Assembly (NCBI GenBank): GCA_002298165.1
Contig: DBMI01000115.1
Span: forward strand, 145,744-209,743
Direction: 5' to 3'
Length of the DNA: 64,000 nucleotides
Source: Desulfarculales bacterium UBA702
GTDB lineage: Bacteria; Desulfobacterota; Syntrophobacteria; Syntrophobacterales; Syntrophobacteraceae
The translations under genes and the position numbers were made by a program. A model generated the notes under the pieces. The model had not been told where the DNA came from, did not search any database, and was given only the letters and a program-made list of their open reading frames with translations. Below are positions 17,556 through 26,492 of the stretch, in pieces. Numbering within the stretch: the first letter of the stretch is position 1; every line of letters starts with the position of its first letter.

Positions 17556-19043
17556 ATGAAGATTCTCTTTTGCGCCTCTGAAGTTTCACCCTTTGCCAAA
17601 ACCGGCGGCCTTGCCGATGTGGCCGGCTCACTTCCTGGCTCTCTTCAGAAGTTGGGATGCGATGTGAGAATTTTCATGCCGCTCTACAGGGGTGTGCGAA
17701 ACGCCGCGGGCTCGATCGAGTTGCTCGCCGGAGATATTATCGTGCCGGTAGGCGTTCACGACTACCACGTACACATCTGGGAAGGCCGGACCGAGACGGG
17801 TATTCCCATCTATTTCCTTGAAAAAGAGGAGTTCTACGACCGCTCGTATCTCTATGGAAGTCCGGTTCGGGGCGATTACGAAGATAACCCGGAAAGATTT
17901 ATCGTCTTCAGCAGGGCAGTACGCCAGCTCTGCCTCGCACTCGACTGGTATCCCTCGACCTTTCACCTACACGACTGGCAAACAGGCCTTATTGCCGCTT
18001 ATTTTCAGTTGAACTGGCGCTACGACTCCAATTTTTTGCGATCCGGCACTGTTTTCACCATCCACAATATTGCATACCAGGGACTCTTCCCCCCTGAGAT
18101 TTTCGGTCTGACGCAGCTTCCACCTTCCGCTTTTTCCATTGCGGGAATGGAATTTTGGGGGCAGTGCAGTTTCCTGAAAGCCGGGCTGGTTTACAGCGAC
18201 TTCCTGACGACCGTCAGCCCAAGGTACAGCAGGGAAATACAGACTCCCGAATTCGGCTTTGGGCTGGAAGGACTCCTCAAGGAGCGACGCGAAAGCCTTG
18301 CCGGCATTCTTAACGGCATTGATACGAATGTGTGGAATCCCGAAACCGACCCCCTCATTCCGGCGAATTACAGCTCGGAGGACCTTTCCGGCAAAAAGAT
18401 GTGCAAGTCGGTTCTCTGCAAGGAATTGAACTTTCCGCCCGATAGCCTTGACCTTCCTCTTCTCGGGATGATCGGCAGGCTGGCCACGCAGAAGGGCTTC
18501 GATTTGCTGGAAAAAATCCTGCCCGACCTTATGAAACTGCCTGTAAATCTTGTAATTCTCGGAACGGGAGACTCTTCAATCGAGGAAAATCTGAAAGAGA
18601 CGGCCCTTCTTTTTCCGGATAAGCTGAAGGTCCTCTTTGAGTTCGATGAAAAGCTAGCACACCTCATAGAGGCCGGCGCCGATATCTTCTTGATGCCGTC
18701 GCGCTATGAACCCTGCGGCCTTAACCAGATGTACAGCCTGCGCTACGCCACGATCCCCGTCGTGCATGCGACCGGCGGCCTGGACGACTCGGTTATCGAT
18801 GTTCTAAAAGAACCGGATTCCGGAACGGGTTTCAAGTTCTACAAATACGAGCCGCAGTCTTTTCTCGATTCGGTGAAATCAGCCATTCAAATGTTTAACA
18901 ACAAAGAAATCTGGATGGAAATCCAGATGAGGGCCATGGCCCAGGATTTCTCGTGGGACCGCTCGGCGCGCGAATACATCAAGGTCTATGAAAAAGCCTC
19001 CAGCAGGAAAAGGATAGGCATCCCGCGGAGGACGGATTTATAA
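17556..19043 (+). CDS. glgA: Glycogen synthase (ADP-glucose type)
   Basis: Glycosyltransferase family 5 enzyme that extends alpha-1,4-glucan chains from ADP-glucose. The 495 residues have the N-terminal substrate loop FAKTGGLADVAGSLP (KTGGL binds ADP-glucose), FHLHDWQTGLIAAYF, TIHNIAYQGLFP, then the second Rossmann domain with MIGRLATQKGFDLL, and the MPSRYEPCGLNQMYSLRYAT signature with its conserved Glu. Length is typical. It closes the hrpA-NUDIX-hypothetical-glgA run and is convergent with selD; no glgBC genes lie nearby. Confidence 0.96.
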   Translation: MKILFCASEVSPFAKTGGLADVAGSLPGSLQKLGCDVRIFMPLYRGVRNAAGSIELLAGDIIVPVGVHDYHVHIWEGRTETGIPIYFLEKEEFYDRSYLYGSPVRGDYEDNPERFIVFSRAVRQLCLALDWYPSTFHLHDWQTGLIAAYFQLNWRYDSNFLRSGTVFTIHNIAYQGLFPPEIFGLTQLPPSAFSIAGMEFWGQCSFLKAGLVYSDFLTTVSPRYSREIQTPEFGFGLEGLLKERRESLAGILNGIDTNVWNPETDPLIPANYSSEDLSGKKMCKSVLCKELNFPPDSLDLPLLGMIGRLATQKGFDLLEKILPDLMKLPVNLVILGTGDSSIEENLKETALLFPDKLKVLFEFDEKLAHLIEAGADIFLMPSRYEPCGLNQMYSLRYATIPVVHATGGLDDSVIDVLKEPDSGTGFKFYKYEPQSFLDSVKSAIQMFNNKEIWMEIQMRAMAQDFSWDRSAREYIKVYEKASSRKRIGIPRRTDL

Positions 19044-19088
19044 GCGGTTGCGGGTTGCGGGTTTTGTAGGTTACACCGGTTGTGGCGT

Positions 19089-19165
19089 GGTCTCCCGACC
19101 GCGCCACGGTCTCGACCGAAGGGTCTCCATCTCCTCGACCGAAGGGTCTCCTGGGTCGGGAGACC
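19089..19165. repeat. Nested inverted and direct repeat between glgA and selD
   Basis: A perfect 12-nt inverted pair GGTCTCCCGACC (19089-19100) and GGTCGGGAGACC (19154-19165) encloses two identical 18-nt copies of CTCGACCGAAGGGTCTCC (19111-19128 and 19134-19151). A second short palindrome (GTGGCG/CGCCAC) surrounds the left arm. It lies between convergent genes and could fold as a stable hairpin on either transcript. The nested layout is that of a dispersed repeat family, but only this one copy is seen here. Confidence 0.8.
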
Positions 19166-19182
19166 TTGCCGTAACGGCCGTT

Positions 19183-20229
19183 TTAAATCAATTCTATAAA
19201 ACCCTGGCTTGGGCCTTCGACAGTACCAATCATCGCGGCGTACTTTACTCCGCTGTTTCTCAGCTCCCTTACCAATTTCTCTGCCGATTCCGATGGCACC
19301 GATGCAAAGAGCCCTCCCGAGGTCTGGGCATCGGCAAGGATGTCGAGCATCACGGGGTCCACGGACTCGGCCTTTTGCACTTTGTCTGCGCAGAAATTGC
19401 GGTTGGCATAGCTGCCGCCGGGCACCATGCCAAGGGAGGCGAGCGCTGAAATTCCGGGAATTATCGGAATGCTTTGCACATCAAGTCTAAGTGTGACTTT
19501 GCTGCCTATGGCCATCTCGAGGCCGTGACCCAGCAGGCCGAATCCTGTTACATCCGTGCAGCCGTGCACGATATGGCGCATAAGGACCTCGGCGGCACTC
19601 CGGTTAAGCTCCGCCATGATCTCTGTCCCCAGCTTCGCGGCATCCCCGGTAGCCGTGCCCTTTTTTATGGCAGTTGCAAGGATTCCGGTCCCAAGCGGCT
19701 TGGTCAAAATGAGACTGTCGCCGGGACGCGCTCCGGAATTAAGCCAAATACGTCTCGGGTGAGCGAAACCGGTGACCGAGAGCCCGTATTTCAGCTCCAT
19801 ATCATCGACACTGTGACCTCCAACCAATGCCACCCCGGCTTCGTGTATTTTTTCAATCCCGCCGGCAAGAATGGCACGCAGGATGTTCTTGTCCATCTGT
19901 TTTATCGGGAAACAGGCGATATTCATGGCGGTGACCGGGCGCCCCCCCATGGCATAGACGTCGCTCAGAGCGTTTGCGGCGGCAATGCGCCCGAAATCGA
20001 AGGGGTCGTTTACTATCGGGGTGAAGAAATCGACCGTCTGTATGAGCGCCAGTTCGTCCGATACCTTGTACACACCGGCATCCTCGGACAACTCACGCCC
20101 CGCAATCAGATTCACGTCGGTCTCCGGCGGGAGCCCGAGCAGTAATTCAGCCAGGTCCCCTGGACTGATTTTGGAAGCTCAGCCGGCCGAACGGGCTGCT
20201 TTTGAAAGCTCTATTGGTTTTTTTTCCAT
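19183..20229 (-). CDS. selD: Selenophosphate synthetase, itself a selenoprotein (Sec17)
   Basis: Makes monoselenophosphate from selenide and ATP, the selenium donor for Sec-tRNA. Conventional ORF calling starts at GTG 20115, but the true reading runs from ATG 20227-20229 through an in-frame TGA at 20179-20181: MEKKPIELSKAARSAGUASK, then ISPGDLAELL. This is the N-terminal catalytic loop of SelD, in which Sec or Cys sits in the GUxxKI context. The rest of the 348 residues matches SelD: QTVDFFTPIVNDPFDFGRIA, ANALSDVYAMGG, GGHSVDDMELKYGLSVTG, TGFGLLGHG, and SGGLFASV near the end. A SECIS-like hairpin follows the TGA. It lies downstream of rpoH on the same strand, separated from it by a terminator. 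Confidence 0.93.
20148..20181 (-). promoter_or_regulatory. UGA(Sec) codon and bacterial SECIS hairpin in selD
   Basis: Starting 11 nt after the UGA, the transcript reads CAG-U-CCAGG-GGA-CCUGG-CUG: an upper stem of 5 bp, a single bulged U, a lower stem of 3 bp and a GGA loop. A bulged U and a loop beginning with G about 20 nt after the UGA are what SelB needs in bacterial SECIS elements. Stem coordinates are 20148-20167. Confidence 0.8.
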
Positions 20230-20294
20230 CGTGGTTTCCTGAATCGAGATATGGCGCAGGCCGGAAAGTCTGCCCCGCCAATCAGATGAAATTG

Positions 20295-20321
20295 AAAAAG
20301 GCGCGCCGCGCGCGCCTTTTT
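20295..20321 (-). terminator. Intrinsic terminator of rpoH
   Basis: AAAAAGGCGCGCCGCGCGCGCCTTTTT: a GC-only stem flanked by A and T runs, about 35 nt beyond the rpoH stop codon. It is nearly symmetrical and could work in both directions, but rpoH is the only gene that runs into it. Confidence 0.85.
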
Positions 20322-20355
20322 CAGTAATAGACAAAGAACACGGATCGAATCCGCT

Positions 20356-21339
20356 TTAGATCTCTATCATGCTCTCCTGGAGCAGTTCTATATCGGCTAT
20401 TTCCTCTTCGAGGTATGCCTTGAGCTTCTTTTTCAACCGGCTTTCGATTTGACGGACCCGCTCGCGGCTTATCCCGAATTTGTCGCCGATTTCCTGGAGC
20501 GTCATGGGATCTTCGGTAAGGAGGCGTTTATCAAAAATGACTGCCTCCTTGCCCCTGAGCTGTTCCTTGAATAGCATCAGCTTGTCATGCAGAATCGCCT
20601 TGGCTTCCTGGTCTGCTATCTGGTCGTCAACGGGAAGATCGTCGGAGGGCAGGAATGATTTGTGAGTATCTTCGGAATCTTCCTTCAAGGGGCTGTCCAG
20701 GGAGATTTCCCAACTGTTTAGCCTCTGGTCCATCTCGACGATCTCGGATTCCTTCACGTCAAGCCTGTGGCTTAGCAGTTTGGCGGAAGCTTCGATGCCC
20801 TGGGCTTCCAGCCGCTCCTTTTCCTTGCGAAGGTTGAAGAACAGCTTTCGTTGGGCCTGGGTGGTGCCGATCTTTACCAGCTTCCAGTTGTCCATTATGA
20901 ACTTGATTATGTAAGCTTTGATCCAAAACGAGGCATAGTAGGAGAATTTATATCCCCTGTATGGATCGAATTTTTTCACCGCCTGCATGAGCCCGACGTT
21001 TCCCTCCTGAATCAGGTCCATCAGGTTTTGCATCCAGTAGCGCTGAAAATCCATTGCGATTTTTACGACCAGCCTCAGGTTGGCTGTTATCAATTTGTAG
21101 GCAGACTCGACATCTCCCTTTTCCCGATAGCGGATCGCCAAGTCCATTTCTTCTTCCCTGCTGAGAAGCGGGTACCGCTTTATCTCATCAAGGTAGAGGC
21201 GAAAAGGATCGAACGAAACGGGTTGATGCCCGTTATGCACGGCGGTGCCCTCCGGCTTTTTGGCTTTGGCTTCTTTGGCTTCGGCCGAAGATTCACGGGC
21301 GACATTCGAAACATTTTTTAATTTTGCATTTTTAAGCAT
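20356..21339 (-). CDS. rpoH: RNA polymerase sigma-32 (heat-shock type) factor
   Basis: A 327-residue group 3 sigma-70 factor. Region 2 has YLDEIKRYPLLSREEEMDLA, ANLRLVVKIAMDFQRYWMQN, LMDLIQEGNVGLMQAVKKFD and the FSYYASFWIKAYI DNA-melting segment. The stretch QRKLFFNLRKEKERL is the RpoH box specific to sigma-32; region 4 ends with LTLQEIGDKFGISRERVRQIESR-type helix-turn-helix (here MTLQEIGDKFGISRERVRQI). The N-terminal 40 residues are an Ala/Lys-rich extension longer than in E. coli. Expected to direct chaperone and protease genes. Confidence 0.93.
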   Translation of the reverse strand: MLKNAKLKNVSNVARESSAEAKEAKAKKPEGTAVHNGHQPVSFDPFRLYLDEIKRYPLLSREEEMDLAIRYREKGDVESAYKLITANLRLVVKIAMDFQRYWMQNLMDLIQEGNVGLMQAVKKFDPYRGYKFSYYASFWIKAYIIKFIMDNWKLVKIGTTQAQRKLFFNLRKEKERLEAQGIEASAKLLSHRLDVKESEIVEMDQRLNSWEISLDSPLKEDSEDTHKSFLPSDDLPVDDQIADQEAKAILHDKLMLFKEQLRGKEAVIFDKRLLTEDPMTLQEIGDKFGISRERVRQIESRLKKKLKAYLEEEIADIELLQESMIEI

Positions 21340-21511
21340 TTAGATAGAATCCCGTGTAAATGGCAACAATGTCCCTGCCGGGAAAATCCCAGCCTAGAGC
21401 GGCATTGAGCATATTCATAGCATATTAGTACACGCATAAGGACAAAACAAGCTGCAAACACAAGAACAAGGAAGGTTGCGAAAACGGACAGCGGATTTTC
21501 CGCGGGAACCC

Positions 21512-21540
21512 TTGATTTTCAAACATGCTTTTATTATAAG
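21512..21540 (+). promoter_or_regulatory. Possible sigma-70 promoter for hisC-cmk-rpsA
   Basis: TTGATT (21512-21517), a 17-nt spacer, then TATAAG (21535-21540), 46 nt upstream of the hisC ATG in the rpoH-hisC divergent gap. Spacing is ideal and both hexamers are near consensus, but this is pattern matching only. Confidence 0.4.
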
Positions 21541-21586
21541 TGCCATCTGAATAAATGAGAAGGGACCAGTGGCCACATAATCAAAC

Positions 21587-22690
21587 ATGAAACCCCGCGC
21601 GCCCGAACACATCGCTGCAATCACGCCCTACCCGCCGGGCAAGCCGATAGAAGAACTTGAACGCGAACTGGGAATAAGCGGCTCCATTAAACTTGCAAGC
21701 AACGAAAACCCTTTGGGGCCTTCGCCGAAGGCCATCGAAGCTATCGGGGCGGCAATCCTGAAGCTCAACCGCTACCCGGATGGAAGCGGCTTCTATCTTC
21801 GAAGAAAATTATCTGAAAAATACGCCTACCCTTTTGACGGTCTCCTGCTGGGAAACGGCTCGAACGAAATCATAGAGCTTGTCATCCGGGCATTTCTCAC
21901 GCCCGGTGATGAAGTAATTATGCCGCTGCCCTCATTTCTTCTATACAACCTGGTCGCCAGGTGGATGGGCGGAAAACCGATTCCCGTAGCGCTCAAGGGA
22001 ATGGATATCGACCTCGAAGGCATAGCGCGTGCGATCACTCCGCGCACTAAAGTCATTTTTCTTACAAATCCGAATAATCCCACCGGAGCAGTAATCACCA
22101 AGGCTGAATTCGACAAATTTTTGAACGCCGTACCATCTGAGACCATCATAGTGCTGGATGAGGCTTACATCGAATTCAACAGAGACCCGGCAACACCCGT
22201 TGGAAGTGATTACATCGGAGTGGATGGTCCCGCGGTAATCGTACTGAAAACATTTTCGAAAGCCTACGGCCTGGCAGGACTGCGAATCGGCTACGGAATA
22301 ATGGACCCATCCATAGCCGCTTACCTGAACCGCGTTCGGCAGCCGTTCAATACCAGCTCAATTGCCCAGGCGGCCGCGCTCGCAGCGCTCGATGACGACG
22401 AATTTTTAAGCAGGACCCAGCAGATTACCTGGAGCGGGCTGGACTATCTTTATAGCGAAATGGCCAAGATTGGCCTCCCCTATTTTTCATCTCAAGCCAA
22501 CTTCTTTCTGATCGAGATGCCTTGCGAAGCAGGGTTCATATTCGATCAGATGATGCGCCGGGGAGTTATCATCCGGTCCATGAAATCATATGGAATGGAC
22601 CGCTTTATCCGGGTAAATGCAGGCCTTCCCGAGGAGAACGAGCGTTTTGTCCGTACCCTCGGCGAGGTTTTGGCCGGCTTACACAAATGA
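21587..22690 (+). CDS. hisC: Histidinol-phosphate aminotransferase
   Basis: Class I/II PLP aminotransferase of histidine biosynthesis. The 367 residues show SIKLASNENPLGPSPKA at the N-terminus, LNRYPDGSGFYLRRKL, LLGNGSNEIIELVIRAFLTP, FLTNPNNPTGAVI, VLDEAYIEF, and the PLP lysine in TFSKAYGLAGLRIGYG, with the HisC-typical Arg near IRVNAGLP. Start ATG at 21587; the stop overlaps the cmk ATG by 4 nt (ATGA), so translation is coupled. It is separated from other his genes, as is common when hisC also serves tyrosine/phenylalanine transamination. Confidence 0.93.
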   Translation: MKPRAPEHIAAITPYPPGKPIEELERELGISGSIKLASNENPLGPSPKAIEAIGAAILKLNRYPDGSGFYLRRKLSEKYAYPFDGLLLGNGSNEIIELVIRAFLTPGDEVIMPLPSFLLYNLVARWMGGKPIPVALKGMDIDLEGIARAITPRTKVIFLTNPNNPTGAVITKAEFDKFLNAVPSETIIVLDEAYIEFNRDPATPVGSDYIGVDGPAVIVLKTFSKAYGLAGLRIGYGIMDPSIAAYLNRVRQPFNTSSIAQAAALAALDDDEFLSRTQQITWSGLDYLYSEMAKIGLPYFSSQANFFLIEMPCEAGFIFDQMMRRGVIIRSMKSYGMDRFIRVNAGLPEENERFVRTLGEVLAGLHK

Positions 22691-23352
22691 TAATAGCAAT
22701 CGATGGACCTGCCGGCGCCGGCAAGAGCACTGTATGCCGCATTTTGGCCGAGAAGCTCCGGTTCGTCTACCTTGATACCGGCGCCATGTACCGATCAGTT
22801 GCCTGGGCGCTTTCACTCGATAAAACCGGATTGAGCGGTGAAGAGATTGCCGATCGTCTGCCGCGGCTCCCCCTTGTTTTCATCCTGAAAGACGGTGCCC
22901 TCGTAATACTTCACAATGGCGAGGAATTGACCGGTCAGATCCGCAGCATGGAAATAGCGGATGAGGCGTCCAGGATCTCACGATTTGAGCCCGTCAGATC
23001 TTACCTTTTAAACTGGCAGAGAAAATTGGGCGAGCAGGGCGACATAGTAGCCGAAGGACGCGACACCACAACCGTTGTTTTTCCACAGGCCGAGCTCAAG
23101 GTATTTCTTACGGCGGATTTAACTTCCCGTGTCGACAGGCGCCGCCGAGAATATGTGTTAAAAGGAATAGATGTATCCCATGATGAAATGGAAAGGCGGA
23201 TTCGCGAGCGGGACGATGCCGATTCAAAGCGTGCACTCGCACCCATGAGGGCCGCTGAAGACGCGATCATTCTGGACACCTCCGATCTCGATATCCCACA
23301 AGTAGTCGACATTCTTGTAGAAATGGCAAAGGATCTCAAGGCGCGGGGTTGA
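22687..23352 (+). CDS. cmk: Cytidylate kinase
   Basis: Phosphorylates CMP and dCMP. The ATG at 22687 overlaps the hisC stop and gives 221 residues starting MIIAIDGPAGAGKSTVCRIL, a P-loop at the expected N-terminal place; longer upstream frames lie inside hisC and are rejected. Other Cmk marks: YLDTGAMYRSVAWAL, VAEGRDTTTVVFPQAELKVF, and RIRERDDADSKRALAPM in the lid region. Placement ahead of rpsA is the widespread cmk-rpsA arrangement. Confidence 0.95.
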   Translation: MIIAIDGPAGAGKSTVCRILAEKLRFVYLDTGAMYRSVAWALSLDKTGLSGEEIADRLPRLPLVFILKDGALVILHNGEELTGQIRSMEIADEASRISRFEPVRSYLLNWQRKLGEQGDIVAEGRDTTTVVFPQAELKVFLTADLTSRVDRRRREYVLKGIDVSHDEMERRIRERDDADSKRALAPMRAAEDAIILDTSDLDIPQVVDILVEMAKDLKARG

Positions 23353-23644
23353 GGATCTGAGACGGGGGGCAGAAGGCACAGGGCTGAAAATTGGTGAGTT
23401 CTGGAGCTGATTCGGATATTGAAAACCTGAATGTAAGTGGTATAAGAACGTAGCATAGGAATTACAGAACTGCTGTTCTCACTATTCAGTTTTCCCTCAT
23501 TCGCAATTTGTCTCCACCATTCATTTCTCTATCTTCTGTAATCTGCGCACCGTCTTCGCTTGATAAATTAAGTATTATCTGGTAGAGTTTAGCGTTTGGA
23601 TGGCTAAGAGCCAAAAATTAGGTAAGGGGGCCAGGGTAAAATAA

Positions 23645-25417
23645 ATGACCGTAAAAGATGAACTTGAAAAACAACCTTTTTCCGAAATGGAACTCAGCGC
23701 CTCGCCGGAAGAACAAGAAGCCGACGAGGAGATGGATTCCATGCACGACCTTTACGAACAGAGCTTCCGCAACATCCAGGAAGGCGAAGTAATTCGCGGC
23801 CGTATCGTTCAGGTTAGTGATGATTTTGTCATGGTGGACATCGGATACAAGTCCGAAGGCCAGATCTCGATTCATGAATTCAAAGATGAGAAGGGCACGG
23901 TCCAGGCCGACATCGGCGATGAAATCGACGTCCTGCTCGAGTTCCATGACGATGATGACGGCACGATTCATCTCTCGAAAGAGAAGGCCGCAAAAATCAA
24001 GGTCTGGGACGATATCAGTCGGATTTATGGCGAGGATGGCGTAATCGAGGGAAAGATTGTCGCCAAGGTCAAAGGCGGCCTGGCGGTAGATATCGGCGTC
24101 CAGGCATTCCTCCCCGGCTCTCAAGTGGACCTGCGGCCGGTTCGGAACCTCGAATCCCTAATCGGGCAGACCTTCCCGTTCAAAGTCCTCAAATACAATA
24201 AAAAGAGAAGAAACGTCGTACTTTCCCGCCGCGCGCTGCTCGAAAAAGAGCGCGAATCGATGAAATCCCATACGCTTGCCACTCTGGAAGACAGCAAGGT
24301 GGTTGACGGTGTTGTCAAAAACATCACCGATTATGGTGTTTTCGTTGACCTGGGCGGAATAGACGGCCTGTTGCATATAACCGACATGAGTTGGGGTCGG
24401 GTTGGGCATCCTTCCGAACTGTTCCAGATCGGGGACAGGATAAAAGTCAAGGTGCTGAGCTTCGACAAGGAAAACGAGCGGGTTTCTCTTGGTCTCAAGC
24501 AACTTGTGGATGATCCCTGGATGAGAGCGGAAGACCGTTATCCCGTCGGCACCAAGGTCCAGGGAAAGGTAGTGAGCCTTACCGACTACGGCGCGTTTGT
24601 CGAAATCGAAGAAGGCGTCGAGGGGCTCATACACGTCTCCGAAATGTCTTGGACCAAAAAAATTCGACATCCGTCGAAGATTCTTTCGGTGGGTGACGAG
24701 GTGGAAGCGGTGGTTCTGAGCATCAATCCCGAGAGCAAACGCATTTCGCTGGGCATGAAACAGCTCGAATCGAATCCCTGGGATGTAATCGCACAGAAAT
24801 ACCCCGTTGGGACGACAATTGCTGGAAAGATCAAGAATATCACGGATTTTGGCATTTTTATCGGGATCGACGAAGGCATCGACGGCCTGGTGCATATTTC
24901 GGACATTTCATGGACAAAGCGGGTGAAACATCCATCCGAGGTCTTCCGCAAAAACCAGGAAGTCCAAGCGATTGTCCTCAACATAGACAAGGAAAACGAA
25001 CGTTTTTCTCTCGGAATCAAGCAGCTTGAATCCGACCCCTGGGAGAGCATCCCCCAGCGCTATCCCCTGGGCAGCCTGGTTGCCGGGCCGATAACCAACG
25101 TCACCGATTTTGGCCTTTTCGTGGAACTCGAAGAGGGAATCGAGGGCCTGGTGCATGTATCCGAGATAAGCAAGGAAAAAATCAAGTCACCTGTCGGCCA
25201 ATTTAAGCAAGGCGACCAGATTACGGCAAAGGTTATCAACATCTCGCCCAAGGAAAGAAAGATTGGCCTTTCCATAAAAAGGACCGAGGAGACCGATGAC
25301 CGCTCGAATTATGACGAGTACGTAAATACCGGCAAGGCCGCCACATCCAATCTTGGAGAACTCTTGAAGGAGGAACTCGAAGCGCGGGCAAACAGCACGC
25401 TTAACAACGATAAGTAA
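23645..25417 (+). CDS. rpsA: 30S ribosomal protein S1
   Basis: The 590-residue protein contains six S1 (OB-fold) domains, beginning near GEVIRGRIVQVSDDF, DGVIEGKIVAKVKGG, KVVDGVVKNITDYGVFVDL, GTKVQGKVVSLTDYGAF, GTTIAGKIKNITDFGIF and GSLVAGPITNVTDFGLF. The last four are near-perfect repeats, each ending in a GL.H..(D/E)(M/I)SW motif. Domains 1-2 bind the ribosome, 3-6 bind mRNA. The N-terminal 40 residues are acidic. The 292-nt gap after cmk shows no strong feature, so a separate promoter is possible. A strong terminator follows the gene. Confidence 0.96.
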   Translation: MTVKDELEKQPFSEMELSASPEEQEADEEMDSMHDLYEQSFRNIQEGEVIRGRIVQVSDDFVMVDIGYKSEGQISIHEFKDEKGTVQADIGDEIDVLLEFHDDDDGTIHLSKEKAAKIKVWDDISRIYGEDGVIEGKIVAKVKGGLAVDIGVQAFLPGSQVDLRPVRNLESLIGQTFPFKVLKYNKKRRNVVLSRRALLEKERESMKSHTLATLEDSKVVDGVVKNITDYGVFVDLGGIDGLLHITDMSWGRVGHPSELFQIGDRIKVKVLSFDKENERVSLGLKQLVDDPWMRAEDRYPVGTKVQGKVVSLTDYGAFVEIEEGVEGLIHVSEMSWTKKIRHPSKILSVGDEVEAVVLSINPESKRISLGMKQLESNPWDVIAQKYPVGTTIAGKIKNITDFGIFIGIDEGIDGLVHISDISWTKRVKHPSEVFRKNQEVQAIVLNIDKENERFSLGIKQLESDPWESIPQRYPLGSLVAGPITNVTDFGLFVELEEGIEGLVHVSEISKEKIKSPVGQFKQGDQITAKVINISPKERKIGLSIKRTEETDDRSNYDEYVNTGKAATSNLGELLKEELEARANSTLNNDK

Positions 25418-25449
25418 TCGCCTGACGCTTTCTCCATAAACAGCCTGAC

Positions 25450-25491
25450 ACACCCGGTCCAAGCATTGCGCCTGAAACCGGGTGTTTTTTT
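25450..25491 (+). terminator. Intrinsic terminator after rpsA
   Basis: Stem ACACCCGGT (25450-25458) with ACCGGGTGT (25477-25485), an 18-nt loop, then a T-run to 25491. It lies 33 nt past the rpsA stop and 19 nt before sppA. Confidence 0.9.
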
Positions 25492-25509
25492 ATACTTGGC
25501 CAAAAACGG

Positions 25510-26394
25510 ATGGGAAGACAGATGAAAATGCGCGGCTGCCTCATTATTGTCGTTGTCTTTGCGGTGCTCGTGGGGTTTGTGGCCTTTCTTATGTCCGATT
25601 TCGAGCTTTCGACCAAGAACAACCGCATTGGGCTGGTTGAAATAAAGGGTACGATTACCAGTTCGCAAGAGACTGTTAAACAACTAAAAGAGTTCCGAAA
25701 GGATTCATCGATCAAGGCAATATTAGTCAGGATCGATTCCCCTGGCGGTGCAGTAGGACCATCCCAGGAGGTTTATACTGAAATAAGGCGAACAATCCAG
25801 ACCAAACCGGTTGTTGCTTCCCTTGGCGGGGTAGCGGCATCGGGCGGATATTACATAGCAAGCGCCGCCAATTCGATCGTTGCAAATGCCGGAACAATCA
25901 CCGGGAGCATCGGCGTAATAATTTATTTTCCCAACCTGAAGGAGCTGTTCGAAAAAATCGGTTACCAGATGACGACCATTAAGAGCGGCCAGTTTAAGGA
26001 CGTCGGTAACCCATCGCGGGACATGACCCCCGAGGAAAGATCGCTTTTGCAGGATACCATCATGGAAACCTATTCGCAGTTCGTGCGCGATGTCGCTCAG
26101 GGCAGGAACCTTCCTCAGGAACAAGTGAAGCAGGTTGCGGACGGCAGGATAATTCTGGGTGAAAAAGCCCTCGAACTGAAGCTGATCGATCAGATCGGAA
26201 ATTACGAGGATGCAGTGGATAAGGCCGCCGAACTCGGCAAGATAGAAGGAGAACCACAGATAATTCGCGGGAAGAAGCAGAACCGCTCTCTGATGGATCT
26301 ACTTCTCGGAAGCGATGTCGGCGACCGGCTAAACGAGATAGTATTTGATTCCTGCCTTTTTTTGAGATACCAGCTGCCGGATTTTGGGAAGTAA
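25510..26394 (+). CDS. sppA: Signal peptide peptidase SppA (short, S49 family)
   Basis: Membrane-bound serine protease that degrades cleaved signal peptides. The 294 residues have an N-terminal transmembrane helix (CLIIVVVFAVLVGFVAFLM, about 11-29) and a single S49 domain: IGLVEIKGTI, VRIDSPGGAVGPSQEVY, VASLGGVAASGGYYIASAAN with the nucleophile Ser, GSIGVII, and TIKSGQFKDVG with the general-base Lys expected nearby. This is the half-length form that oligomerises. The start could also be the nearby ATG four codons on. A terminator separates it from rpsA and another follows it. Confidence 0.93.
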   Translation: MGRQMKMRGCLIIVVVFAVLVGFVAFLMSDFELSTKNNRIGLVEIKGTITSSQETVKQLKEFRKDSSIKAILVRIDSPGGAVGPSQEVYTEIRRTIQTKPVVASLGGVAASGGYYIASAANSIVANAGTITGSIGVIIYFPNLKELFEKIGYQMTTIKSGQFKDVGNPSRDMTPEERSLLQDTIMETYSQFVRDVAQGRNLPQEQVKQVADGRIILGEKALELKLIDQIGNYEDAVDKAAELGKIEGEPQIIRGKKQNRSLMDLLLGSDVGDRLNEIVFDSCLFLRYQLPDFGK

Positions 26395-26429
26395 AAAAAA
26401 GGACGGATGTGGATTTGGAACAACTACAC

Positions 26430-26460
26430 GGGCGGGAAAGTGATCCCCGCCCTTTTTTTT
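26430..26460 (+). terminator. Intrinsic terminator after sppA
   Basis: GGGCGGG (26430-26436), loop of 9 nt, CCCGCCC (26446-26452), then eight T. It lies 36 nt after the sppA stop and before the convergent tsaC-like gene. Confidence 0.92.
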
Positions 26461-26492
26461 CAAACTCGGGCAATTTTTTCAGAATATGGAAT

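Noticed and set aside
20113..20115. GTG at 20115 as start of selD
   Set aside because: It removes the Sec-containing catalytic loop; the frame runs on through a TGA to an ATG at 20229 and matches SelD.
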